This document shows, piece by piece, positions 13,905 to 21,476 of a stretch of 29,291 nt of DNA. The DNA comes from Chloroflexota bacterium. Its GTDB lineage: Bacteria; Chloroflexota; Dehalococcoidia; SM23-28-2; HRBIN24. Under the pieces are notes generated by a model. It was not told the origin of the DNA and did no database searches. It saw only the letters and a list, made by a program, of their open reading frames with translations. Each line of letters opens with the position of its first letter. Within the stretch, counting starts at the first letter, position 1. A program made the translations under genes and the position numbers. The stretch spans positions 1 to 29,291 of the forward strand of contig JAUQPQ010000006.1 in assembly GCA_030550295.1 (NCBI GenBank). Direction: 5' to 3'.

Positions 13905-14947
13905 TAGAACTGCTCCAGGAAGCGGATGTCATTTTGGTAGAAGAGGCGGATGTCGTCTATGCCGTAGCGGAGCATGGCGATCCTCTCAATGCCTAGGCCT
14001 GCGGCGTATCCTGTGTAGCGCTCTGGATTGTAGCCCACGTTGGCCAGGATCTGGGGGTGGACCATGCCTGAGCCCAATATCTCCAGCCAGCCGGAGCCGC
14101 CGCAGGTGCGGCAGCCCTGGCCCTGGCACTGGAAACAGTCGATAAGGACGTCCATGCCCGGTTCCACGAAGGGGTAGTATTCGCACCGGAACCGCACCTT
14201 GCGCTGAGGGCCGAATATGCGATGAGCGAATTCGCTTAGTACCCCCTTCAGGTGGGCCATGCTTAGGCCCTCGTCCACTGCTAGCACCTCTACCTGGGTG
14301 AGCATCCACTCATGGGTGGGGTCGGTGGCCTCGTACCGATAGCATTTGCCTGGGGAGACGATGCGGATAGGGGGTGAATGGGATTCCATGTAGCGGATCT
14401 GGTTAGGGGAGGTGTGGGTGCGTAGCAGCATGGGCATCTCACCATCTCGCTTATAGTCGATCCACAGGGTAGCCCAAAGGTCACGTGCTGGATGATCCTT
14501 GGGTATAAGCAGGGCCTCAAAGTTGTAGTAGTCCCACTCCACCTCCGGGCCTTCCACCACCTGGAACCCCAAAGAGCGGAAGCAGTCTAGGACGTCGCGG
14601 AGGGTCTGCGTGATGGGGTGGAGACGCCCGATAAGGGTGGGGTAACCTGGGAGGCTAACGTCTACGTGGGCCTTAGCCAGGGCGCTGGTGAGGGCTTCTT
14701 CTTGGATTCTCCTTCGGCGTTCCTCATAGGCCTCTTGGAGGGCGTTCTTGAGGCGGTTGGCCTTATCTCCTACCGTCCTTCGCTGGTCTAAGGGTAAGGA
14801 GCCTAGGCTGCGCAAAATTTGGGTAAGGCCCCCCTTACGGCCCAGGAAGGTCTGCCACCATCGGCTCAGGTCTTCCTCGCTTTGGCAGGTCTGTAGCTGG
14901 GCCCAGGCTTGATCCTCTATCTCCCTTAGGGAAGAGAGGAGATCCAT
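13904..14947 (-). CDS. pheS: Phenylalanyl-tRNA synthetase alpha subunit
   Basis: Catalytic subunit, 347 residues. The N-terminal coiled coil (about 1-85) contacts tRNA-Phe. The class II core has HTSPNQIRYM (motif 2 region), GKCYRYEATDPTHEWMLTQVE and the C-terminal motif 3 GLGIERIAMLRYGIDDIR. Between core strands it carries a four-cysteine insert, CFQCQGQGC-RTCGGSGW, likely a small zinc ribbon; similar inserts occur in some bacterial PheS proteins, though not in the E. coli enzyme. It starts at ATG 14947, about 15 bases from a predicted -10 box, with AGGGG before it. It is divergent from the RAM-protein gene. No T-box leader is present. Confidence 0.97.
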   Translation of the reverse strand: MDLLSSLREIEDQAWAQLQTCQSEEDLSRWWQTFLGRKGGLTQILRSLGSLPLDQRRTVGDKANRLKNALQEAYEERRRRIQEEALTSALAKAHVDVSLPGYPTLIGRLHPITQTLRDVLDCFRSLGFQVVEGPEVEWDYYNFEALLIPKDHPARDLWATLWIDYKRDGEMPMLLRTHTSPNQIRYMESHSPPIRIVSPGKCYRYEATDPTHEWMLTQVEVLAVDEGLSMAHLKGVLSEFAHRIFGPQRKVRFRCEYYPFVEPGMDVLIDCFQCQGQGCRTCGGSGWLEILGSGMVHPQILANVGYNPERYTGYAAGLGIERIAMLRYGIDDIRLFYQNDIRFLEQF

Positions 14948-14962
14948 ACCCCTAGCATGGCC

Positions 14963-14992
14963 ATTATGTATTCAGCTCATCGCCACGGTCAA
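14963..14992 (-). promoter_or_regulatory. Predicted promoter of pheS-pheT
   Basis: On the minus strand TTGACC (14992-14987), an 18-base spacer, then CATAAT (14968-14963). The start of transcription would be near 14956, leaving a leader of about nine bases, too short for a T-box or attenuator. Confidence 0.6.
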
Positions 14993-15002
14993 TGTGGCCC
15001 TC

Positions 15003-15030
15003 TTGACACCTTCTGGGGGGGATATAAGAT
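15003..15030 (+). promoter_or_regulatory. Predicted promoter of the RAM protein-moeA cluster
   Basis: A perfect -35 TTGACA (15003-15008) with TAAGAT (15025-15030) at a 16-base spacer; TATAAG two bases upstream is an alternative. A second AT-rich run (CATATATAAG, about 15043-15052) lies nearer the start codon. The 119-base gap 14948-15066 holds this promoter and the divergent pheS promoter and nothing else that I can identify. Confidence 0.6.
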
Positions 15031-15066
15031 GGAGGCGACTACACATATATAAGAGGGAATGGAGCC

Positions 15067-15318
15067 ATGGCTATGCGAGCTTATGTCCTTATCGAGGCGG
15101 CCGTTGGGAAGGCCAAGAGCGTGGCCGAGGGTGTGAAGGACCTTAAGTTCTCAGAGGCACGCGTTATCTCTGTGGATGCCGTTACCGGGCCCTTCGACGT
15201 CATAGCGCAACTGGAGGCGGACGACCTCGACCGTCTGGGACGGGCAGTAACGGAGGGGATCCAGCAAGTAGACGGGGTGCAACGTACCACCACCTGCCTG
15301 GTGGTACGCCTAAGCTAG
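15067..15318 (+). CDS. Stand-alone Lrp/AsnC ligand-binding (RAM) domain protein
   Basis: An 83-residue protein made of a single alpha-beta RAM domain: AYVLIEAAVGKAKSVAEGV, then VISVDAVTGPFDVIAQLEADD, then GIQQVDGVQRTTTCLVV. This is the effector-binding half of Lrp/AsnC regulators; there is no DNA-binding helix-turn-helix. Stand-alone RAM proteins form rings that bind amino acids in characterised archaeal and bacterial examples, and may modulate full Lrp partners. It starts at ATG 15067 with GGGAATGGAG upstream and has a good promoter. It is followed 21 bases later by moeA, but a link with molybdenum cofactor is only suggested by position. Confidence 0.88.
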   Translation: MAMRAYVLIEAAVGKAKSVAEGVKDLKFSEARVISVDAVTGPFDVIAQLEADDLDRLGRAVTEGIQQVDGVQRTTTCLVVRLS

Positions 15319-15339
15319 TCGAGGGGGTAAACGGCGAGA

Positions 15340-16671
15340 ATGGGCATGATCAGCGTCCAAGAGGCCCTCGAGCGCATCCTCAGTTATGTCGAGCCTTTGG
15401 AGGCCCAAGAGGTACCGCTCCTGGACTGCTTAGGCCAGGTCCTGGCTGAAGACGTATTTTCGCCCCTTGATGTGCCGCCCCTTGACAATTCGGCTATGGA
15501 TGGGTATGCCGTTCAGGCCCAAGATGTGTCATTGGCCAGCCCTGAAAGGCCGGCAGAACTAGAGGTTATTGGAGAGGTGGCGGCCGGCTACCGGTTTTCC
15601 GGGAGTGTGGGGCGGGGCCAGGCGGTACGCATCATGACAGGTGCTCCCGTTCCCCCTGGTGCTGACGCCGTTGTCCCCTTCGAGGATACAGACGAGCCCT
15701 TCCACAGGCCGCCTTCCAAGGCGCACGGTCTAGCTAGAAGAAGGGTACGTATCTTCCGCCCTGTCCCCGTAGGAGCCAACATCCGGCGAGCGGGGGAGGA
15801 CATATCTAGGGGGCAGAAGGTCTTGAGAGCAGGCACCGTGTTGCGCCCACCAGAGATAGGGGTCTTGGCTTCCTTGGGTCGAGATAGGGCCTTGGTTATT
15901 AGGCGGCCCACTGTGGCCATCATCTCCACGGGAGACGAGCTCGCTCGTCCTGGGCGCCCCAAATCTCCGGAAAAGATCTACGATAGCAACGCCTACGGGC
16001 TGGCTAGCCTTGTCAAAAAGATGGGTGGCATGCCGAAACTCCTAGGCATCGCTCGTGATACGCCCCACCATCTGAGGGCGAAGATCCGGCGGGCCGCTGA
16101 GGCTGATATAGTCATCAGCTCGGCTGGGGTGTCCCGTGGCTACTACGATGTGGTGAAAGAGATTCTGGCCCAAGAAGGGGAGATCGCCTTCTGGACCGTG
16201 GCGATGAGGCCAGGTAAGCCGTTGGCCTTTGGATGTTTGTTGAGGGGCGAGAAACGGACCCCTTTCTTAGGGCTTCCAGGCAACCCTGTAAGCGCCCTCA
16301 TAACCTTTGAGATCTTCGCCCGCCCGGCCATTATGAAGATGATGGGCAAGAGGGACTGGTCGCGACCCATGGTGAGGGCTGTGGCCCAAGAGCGCATCCA
16401 TACAGGCAGCAAGGGCCGTGTATTTTATGCCCGCTGCATAGTAACGGAGCAGGACGGAATTTACTACGTCCGGTTGACGGGGCCCCAGGGTTCTGGCATC
16501 CTCACCTCAATGGCCAATGCTAACGGGCTAGCGGTAATACCTCCGGATACCCAGGTAGTAGAAGCTGGGGAAGAGATTGATGTCATCATGCTGGACTGGA
16601 GTCACGGGGAGGAGTGGGGGACCAGGCCTGGCTTCTGGGCCCAAGAGCCGTATCTCCTATTGCAAGGGTGA
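15340..16671 (+). CDS. moeA: Molybdopterin molybdenumtransferase
   Basis: Inserts molybdate into adenylylated molybdopterin to finish the molybdenum cofactor. At 443 residues it is slightly longer than E. coli MoeA (about 410). The N-terminal part has the hallmark LDVPPLDNSAMDGYAV and IMTGAPVPPGADAVVPFE. The MoCF-binding domain shows VAIISTGDEL, YDSNAYGLASLV, SSAGVSRGYYDVV and MRPGKPLAFG, then FLGLPGNPVSALITFE. The C-terminal domain IV (about 350-443) is present. The usual GGxS loop reads SAGVSRG here. An SD-like GAGGGGG lies upstream of ATG 15340. The 60-residue gene follows after three bases. Its presence implies the cell makes molybdo- or tungsto-enzymes. Confidence 0.95.
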   Translation: MGMISVQEALERILSYVEPLEAQEVPLLDCLGQVLAEDVFSPLDVPPLDNSAMDGYAVQAQDVSLASPERPAELEVIGEVAAGYRFSGSVGRGQAVRIMTGAPVPPGADAVVPFEDTDEPFHRPPSKAHGLARRRVRIFRPVPVGANIRRAGEDISRGQKVLRAGTVLRPPEIGVLASLGRDRALVIRRPTVAIISTGDELARPGRPKSPEKIYDSNAYGLASLVKKMGGMPKLLGIARDTPHHLRAKIRRAAEADIVISSAGVSRGYYDVVKEILAQEGEIAFWTVAMRPGKPLAFGCLLRGEKRTPFLGLPGNPVSALITFEIFARPAIMKMMGKRDWSRPMVRAVAQERIHTGSKGRVFYARCIVTEQDGIYYVRLTGPQGSGILTSMANANGLAVIPPDTQVVEAGEEIDVIMLDWSHGEEWGTRPGFWAQEPYLLLQG

Positions 16672-16674
16672 GTC

Positions 16675-16857
16675 ATGGGGAATGACAAAAACGGCCCCGA
16701 TGTGGAGCTATGGGTGAACGGGCGTGAGCTGTCTTTGGCCCCCTTCGTGAAGGAGATTATCGCGTCGACTGTTTTGGGCATGGTGCGGGCCCTCAAGGGT
16801 GGCGAGAATGCTCAAGAGGTGTCCATTAGGATACGCGCTAAAGGTGAGGGCGCCTAA
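16675..16857 (+). CDS. Small conserved-looking protein after moeA, unknown function
   Basis: A 60-residue protein that I cannot assign to a named family. It reads as a strand (VELWVNGREL), a hydrophobic helix-like segment (APFVKEIIASTVLGMVRALKG, about 22-42) and a closing strand (QEVSIRIRA). A strand-helix-strand fold of this size could be a small binding or scaffold domain. ATG 16675 comes three bases after the moeA stop, with a GGGTGAG region upstream, so it is likely co-translated. The stop overlaps the acylphosphatase 3' end on the other strand by four bases. Codon use is like its neighbours, and the frame fills the gap exactly, so it is likely a real gene. Confidence 0.65.
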   Translation: MGNDKNGPDVELWVNGRELSLAPFVKEIIASTVLGMVRALKGGENAQEVSIRIRAKGEGA

Positions 16858-17159
16858 AATAACACCACGAAGGTGCTAAACCTGCCACTTGCCTCCCGCC
16901 ACTGCACTTCTACATCCTCCACCCTGGCCGAGCGGGGTCCTTGTCGTAGAAACTCTAAAAGCTGTTCTAGGTCCTCTTTGGGCCCCTCTGCTACTACCTC
17001 TACTAAACGCCTATCAGGCAGGTTACGGACGTAGCCGGTGAGGCCTAGGAAGCGGGCGCGGGTCCAAACGAAATCGCGAAAGCCTACTCCCTGGACATGG
17101 CCTCTTATGATGGCCCTAAAGGCAAGCTTGTCTGCCGGGGCCTCAGGTGCCGAGGACAT
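16854..17159 (-). CDS. Acylphosphatase
   Basis: Hydrolyses acyl phosphates such as acetyl phosphate or carbamoyl phosphate. The 101-residue protein has the signature GHVQGVGFRDF with catalytic R28 and GYVRNLPD with catalytic N46, then VEVVAEGPKEDLEQLLEFL and a final strand. The N-terminal ten residues (MSSAPEAPAD) lie before the fold and may be a non-conserved extension. It starts at ATG 17159 inside the 3' end of the aroK-aroB gene (17-base overlap), so it is the last gene of the alaS-aro run. Its stop overlaps the convergent 60-residue gene by four bases. Confidence 0.94.
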   Translation of the reverse strand: MSSAPEAPADKLAFRAIIRGHVQGVGFRDFVWTRARFLGLTGYVRNLPDRRLVEVVAEGPKEDLEQLLEFLRQGPRSARVEDVEVQWREASGRFSTFVVLF

Positions 17160-18807
17160 GGTCCAGCACCTCCTTTACCAGAGAAGCAGGAGGATCAGTG
17201 ATGACTACAGGATCGGCCACTCCTTTTAGTATTATCCAGCGCAGTTTGCCCCCGCGGCCCTTTTTATCTAGGGCCATGGCCTGCCATAACGCCTCTCGTG
17301 GGATCCCCGTGGCCGAGGTGGGCAGGCCAAACCGTTCCAGGAGTTGACGCTGTTGCTGGGCTAATGAGTGGGGCGTGAGGCCTAGGCGCAGGCCCAGCTC
17401 GGCTTCAGCCACCATGCCTATAGATATCGCCTCGCCATGCAGATAAGTGGCGTACTCTGTGGCCGCCTCTATGGCGTGGCCTATGGTATGGCCATAGTTG
17501 AGGACGCTGCGCCTGCCTGTCTGCTCCCGCTCATCCTCGGCCACCACCGAGGCCTTTACAGCCATACTGCGGCGTATCGCCTCCTCAGTAGGGCCAGGGG
17601 CTAAGGCCAGGAGGCCCTGGGCATCCCTCTCTAAGAGGCTGAGGAGGTCTGGGTCGGCGATGAAAGCGTGTTTGATGGTCTCGGCCCACCCCTCCCTGAG
17701 CTCTCGCTCCCCTAAGGTGGTAAGGGTAGATAGGTCGGCAACAACGATGGAGGGGTGGTAGAAGGCCCCCACCATGTTTTTGGCTATGGGTAGGTTTACG
17801 CCGGTCTTTCCCCCTAAGGCGGCGTCCACCATGGCTAACAGGGTAGTGGGGACATTAGCCAAGGCCAGCCCCCTAGCGTAGGTAGCGGCGACAAACCCGG
17901 CCAAATCTGTGATCATTCCCCCTCCCAGGGCTACTATCAGGTCGCCCCGTTGGGCCCTGAGCCGTGTCAGCCATTCTAGTAAGGAGGCGGCGGTGTCTAG
18001 GGACTTGGTGGCTTCGCCTGGAGGAACAGAAGTGGCTTCTACCTGCAGATCAGCTCGCTGGAGGGAAGCCACCACCTCCTCCCCGTACAGGCCCATTACT
18101 GTGGCATCGGTTATGATGAAGGCCCGCTTGGCCAAGGGAGCAAGCAGTTCTCCCAGACGGTCTAGTAGTCCCCGGCCCAAATAGACTGGATACGCACCTG
18201 AAGGCGTCTCTACCACACAGGCGGCATCGGGGAATAGGGTGTCATGGGCTGGGGTGAGGCGGTCAGGCTGGGCGAAGGCCTCCCCTGACAGCTTACGCCA
18301 GGCGCGCACTACTTCTCTCGCTACCTCTTCTGGGGTCAAATGATCGGTGCGCACGATGTAGTCAGCTAGGGCGTAAAAAGGCTGACGTCGGGCCTTGAGA
18401 GACTGGATCCGTAAGAGGGGGTTATGGGCAGCCAATAGAGGGCGCTCGGTGCCTTTGGTTGTGGCCAGGCGGGAAAGGATAGTCTGGGGATGGGCTTCCA
18501 GGCACACTACGAACCCCTTCTCTGCCATGAGGCGTCGGTTCTCTGGGCGCAAGATGATGCCCCCTCCGGTGGCTATTACTACCTTTTGGCGCTGGCTCGC
18601 CTTCGCCAGGGCCCTGCTTTCTGCTTGGCGGAACCAAGCCTCGCCCCAAAGCTCGAAGATTTGGGGAATGGACATCCCTGCCTCTTCCTCTACCATGGTG
18701 TCCGTGTCTAGGGCGTCCCAGCCTAACATTTGGGCCACCACGGGGGCTGTCTGGCTTTTACCAGTGCCTGAAAACCCGATGAGGAAGATGCGCAGGGGCC
18801 TCTTCAT
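17143..18807 (-). CDS. aroKB: Bifunctional shikimate kinase / 3-dehydroquinate synthase
   Basis: Two shikimate-pathway enzymes in one 554-residue chain. Residues 1-175 are shikimate kinase: P-loop GFSGTGKS (11-18), shikimate-binding D34 and D36 (LDTDT), GGG (81-83), lid R122 region (TKGTERPLL) and the RRQPFYALAD helix. After a linker (about 176-195), the rest is dehydroquinate synthase: GGGMITD (295-301) for NAD, MVDAALGGKTGVN (326-338), and zinc ligands E376, H440 and H457 in the family spacing. Both halves look catalytically intact. Fusions with this order are known, for example in Thermotoga. It starts at ATG 18807, overlapping the aroC stop by four bases. Confidence 0.96.
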   Translation of the reverse strand: MKRPLRIFLIGFSGTGKSQTAPVVAQMLGWDALDTDTMVEEEAGMSIPQIFELWGEAWFRQAESRALAKASQRQKVVIATGGGIILRPENRRLMAEKGFVVCLEAHPQTILSRLATTKGTERPLLAAHNPLLRIQSLKARRQPFYALADYIVRTDHLTPEEVAREVVRAWRKLSGEAFAQPDRLTPAHDTLFPDAACVVETPSGAYPVYLGRGLLDRLGELLAPLAKRAFIITDATVMGLYGEEVVASLQRADLQVEATSVPPGEATKSLDTAASLLEWLTRLRAQRGDLIVALGGGMITDLAGFVAATYARGLALANVPTTLLAMVDAALGGKTGVNLPIAKNMVGAFYHPSIVVADLSTLTTLGERELREGWAETIKHAFIADPDLLSLLERDAQGLLALAPGPTEEAIRRSMAVKASVVAEDEREQTGRRSVLNYGHTIGHAIEAATEYATYLHGEAISIGMVAEAELGLRLGLTPHSLAQQQRQLLERFGLPTSATGIPREALWQAMALDKKGRGGKLRWIILKGVADPVVITDPPASLVKEVLDHVLGT

Positions 18808-19982
18808 GAAGGTCGGGGCAGACGCTGCCCGATGTCCTGGAGGTAAGAGCGATAGTTGCGCAACAGCTCTTCCATGGAGTCACCGCCAAACTTCTCCAAG
18901 ACCGCCTCCGCCAAGACCAAACACACCATCGCCTCGGCGATGACCCCTGCCGCAGGTACCGTGCAGATATCAGACCGCTCATAATGGGCTGGGACAGGAC
19001 TCCCGGTGCGGAGGTCCACTGATGGCAGGGGACGAGGGAGAGTGGCGATAGGCTTCACTGCCCCCCTGATGACGATAGGCTGGCCATTGGTGACCCCTCC
19101 TTCCAGGCCCCCCGCCCGGTTTGTCGCCCTTGCCCAGGGCTGGCTACCCCATTTCTCGGGAGGCAGGATGACGTCATGGGCTTGGGAGCCCATAAGGTGA
19201 GACAAAGCGAAGCCCTCCCCCACCTCTACTCCCTTTACGGCGTGGATGCTCATTATGGCCTGGGCTAGCCGCCCATCCAGTTTCCGGTCCCAGTGGACGT
19301 AGGAACCGAGGCCGATGGGCACTCCCTTGGCCCACACCTCGAAAATGCCTCCTAAAGTCTCACCGGCCTCCTTGGCGGCATCTATAGCCCGCACCATCTT
19401 TGAAGAGGTCTCAGGGTCGGCGCACCGCACAGGCGATGCCTCTACCATCTCCCAATCTGGTTCCCGGTCTTGTTTGGGGGCCCACACCTCGCCGATAGCT
19501 ATTACGTGGCTATGGACGGAGATGCCCAGCTCGGCAAGGAGACGTCGAAAGACGGCACCGGCTGCCACCCTTGCTGCTGTCTCTCGGGCCGAGGCACGCT
19601 CTAAGACATTGCGCACATCATGGAACCCGTACTTCATGACTCCCACAAGGTCAGCGTGGCCCGGGCGCAGGCGGGTTAAAGGCTTGCTTTCGCCGCCTGG
19701 CTCTACCTGCATCACCTCTTGCCACTCTTCCCACACCCGGTTCCGGATGAGCAGGCATATGGGGCTGCCCAAGGTGCGGCCATGGCGCACACCGCTCAGG
19801 ATCTCAGCGTGATCCTCCTCTATTTGTTGCCGCTTGCTCCGCCCATAGCCCTGCTGCCGTCGGCGCAGATCCCTATCTATGTCCTGGGAGGTGAGGCTCA
19901 GGCCTGCTGGCACCCCCTCCAAGATGACGGTAAGGGCTTGGCCATGAGACTCGCCTGCTGTCAAAAAACGGAGGGCTGTCAA
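18804..19982 (-). CDS. aroC: Chorismate synthase
   Basis: Converts EPSP to chorismate with reduced FMN, the last shikimate-pathway step. 392 residues from TTG 19982, with GAGGGG eight bases upstream; the start overlaps the stop of the preceding gene by four bases. Motifs are complete: LTAGESHG at the N-terminus, GYGRSKRQQIEEDHAEILSG (FMN/EPSP binding), LRPGHADLVG, ERASARETAARVA, GGVTNGQPIV and the C-terminal HYERSDICTVPAAGVIAEAM. Intact, single-function enzyme. It is embedded between an unknown gene and aroK-aroB in the minus-strand run. Confidence 0.97.
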   Translation of the reverse strand: MTALRFLTAGESHGQALTVILEGVPAGLSLTSQDIDRDLRRRQQGYGRSKRQQIEEDHAEILSGVRHGRTLGSPICLLIRNRVWEEWQEVMQVEPGGESKPLTRLRPGHADLVGVMKYGFHDVRNVLERASARETAARVAAGAVFRRLLAELGISVHSHVIAIGEVWAPKQDREPDWEMVEASPVRCADPETSSKMVRAIDAAKEAGETLGGIFEVWAKGVPIGLGSYVHWDRKLDGRLAQAIMSIHAVKGVEVGEGFALSHLMGSQAHDVILPPEKWGSQPWARATNRAGGLEGGVTNGQPIVIRGAVKPIATLPRPLPSVDLRTGSPVPAHYERSDICTVPAAGVIAEAMVCLVLAEAVLEKFGGDSMEELLRNYRSYLQDIGQRLPRPS

Positions 19983-20599
19983 CTTGTTATCCCCTCGCTA
20001 CGTATATTTATCGGTTCCACGGGCAGGCCTTGGGCCCCTTCGACCTCGTGGTAACGCCCACCGAGATAGTTGATGATCTGGTAGGGTGTCCATGAGTCCC
20101 AGTCTACGTTGCGGGCTGTTTGGCGATGGACAGCAGTGCTAAGGATGCACCTGGGCTCTACTTTGCCCCAAGGATCTCGGTAGACGGCATAGACGTCCAC
20201 TTGGGCCCAGGGCAAACGAACATTAGGTATATCGTAGAGCAGCATCTCTAGGGCCTTAGCGGTGATGGCCATCCCTTCCTCTAACGGTGAATAGACCTCC
20301 TCCCATCGGCCGTCTACTGCTTGGAACTGGCCCTCGGCAGTTACCTGCACACGGATATGGGTGGTGTCCAAGCTCACCAATTGCATACCCTGGATGCCGC
20401 GCCACACGTGAGGGGGCACCTCCTTAGGCCGTTTCATCGACCGCCACTGTTCCAATGTATCGGTCACCACCTGACGGATGACGTCTAAGTCGCCAGCGGC
20501 GATGGCCTTGCGATACGCTAATTGGGCCCTGGTGCCCTGGATAATTGCCCATGATAAGACGAGGAAGATTACGACTAGCCCCAAAAGGGCCCACTCCAT
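19979..20599 (-). CDS. Membrane-anchored protein of unknown function in the aro cluster
   Basis: A 206-residue protein that I do not recognise. It has one N-terminal hydrophobic helix (about residues 3-21, ALLGLVVIFLVLSWAII) with few charges before it and a basic residue after, then a soluble domain. Residues 25-55 look helical (AYRKAIAAGDLDVIRQVV); about 70-190 looks strand-rich, with several tryptophans (HVWRGIQGMQLVSLD, DGRWEEVYSP, VDWDSWTPYQIINYLGGRY). There are no obvious catalytic motifs or cysteine pairs (a single Cys in RCILS). The fold may resemble a small lipid- or ligand-binding barrel such as NTF2-like or Tim44-like domains; this is a guess. It lies six bases after aroE and overlaps aroC by four, so it is co-translated. 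Confidence 0.75.
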   Translation of the reverse strand: MEWALLGLVVIFLVLSWAIIQGTRAQLAYRKAIAAGDLDVIRQVVTDTLEQWRSMKRPKEVPPHVWRGIQGMQLVSLDTTHIRVQVTAEGQFQAVDGRWEEVYSPLEEGMAITAKALEMLLYDIPNVRLPWAQVDVYAVYRDPWGKVEPRCILSTAVHRQTARNVDWDSWTPYQIINYLGGRYHEVEGAQGLPVEPINIRSEGITS

Positions 20600-20605
20600 A
20601 GGCCA

Positions 20606-21469
20606 TCACCCGTGAGAGGTGGGGAGTCTTAAGGCTTCCTTTGCTGCTGCCATCATGACTTGCAAGGGGGGCTCCAGGCCTGTCCAAAGGCGGAAGGACT
20701 CAGCTCCTTGGTAGATGAGCATAGCGAGGCCGTCTACCCCCCTGGCCCCTCTCTCCATGGCCGCCTTTAGGAGGGGAGTGGGTGTAGGCCCATAGACCAT
20801 ATCGAATACCAGGGCCTTCTGCGGGATGAGCTCCGAGGGCAGGGGCGACTTGTCGGCCTCGGGGCCGCTGGGCATGCCCAAGGTGGTGGCATTGACAATT
20901 AGGTCCCAGACCGGGCCTGCTTGCTGGAGGGCGGCATAAGTTAGGGGTATGGCGCGCACCACAGTGTGGTGAGCCATGGGCCTTAGGGACTCGGCTAATT
21001 GGAAGGCGCGATGATAAGTGCGATTAGTCACCACCACCATGGCTGCCCCTTCCTTGGTCAGGGCGAGGGCCGCTGCCCTGGCAGCCCCACCAGCGCCCAG
21101 AATAAGGGCGCGAACCCCCTTTATCTTGCACCCCGCCTCCCTAAGGGCCTGAGTGAACCCCGCTACATCGGTGTTGTAGCCAAGTAGCCTCCCATGGCGA
21201 TTGACTATGGTGTTGACTGCCCCCGCCTGTAGGGCTACTTCTTCCAGCTCGTCCAGCATGGGCATGACTTCCACCTTGTAAGGTACGGTAACGTTGGCTC
21301 CCAGGTAGTGGGGGCCACGCAGGGAGGCGACTACCTCGTGCAGGCGCTCTGGGGGGGTTTCCCACCTTTCATAACGTATGTCGAGGCCCATAACGGTGAA
21401 GGCCGCCTGCTGGAAGACAGGGGAGAGAGAATGTCCCAGGGGATATCCTATGACTCCTACTACCTTCAT
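20606..21469 (-). CDS. aroE: Shikimate dehydrogenase (NADP)
   Basis: Reduces 3-dehydroshikimate to shikimate. 287 residues, the usual size. Substrate-binding S14 and S16 (GHSLSP), catalytic K65 (TVPYK) and D101 (GYNTD) are present. The NADP-binding domain has GAGGAARAA from 125 and a NRT pattern (VVVTNRTYHRAFQLA) that favours NADP. The C-terminal part has DMVYGPTPTPLL and GLAMLIYQGAESFRLWTG. It follows mltG after seven bases and precedes the unknown gene by six. Plain AroE rather than the quinate-using YdiB type is my reading. Confidence 0.96.
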   Translation of the reverse strand: MKVVGVIGYPLGHSLSPVFQQAAFTVMGLDIRYERWETPPERLHEVVASLRGPHYLGANVTVPYKVEVMPMLDELEEVALQAGAVNTIVNRHGRLLGYNTDVAGFTQALREAGCKIKGVRALILGAGGAARAAALALTKEGAAMVVVTNRTYHRAFQLAESLRPMAHHTVVRAIPLTYAALQQAGPVWDLIVNATTLGMPSGPEADKSPLPSELIPQKALVFDMVYGPTPTPLLKAAMERGARGVDGLAMLIYQGAESFRLWTGLEPPLQVMMAAAKEALRLPTSHG

Positions 21470-21476
21470 CTACTAC

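Noticed and set aside
14948..15066. T-box or attenuator leader for pheS
   Set aside because: The predicted leader is about nine bases and has no T-box sequence or terminator. The same holds for alaS, and no T-box is visible before thrS.
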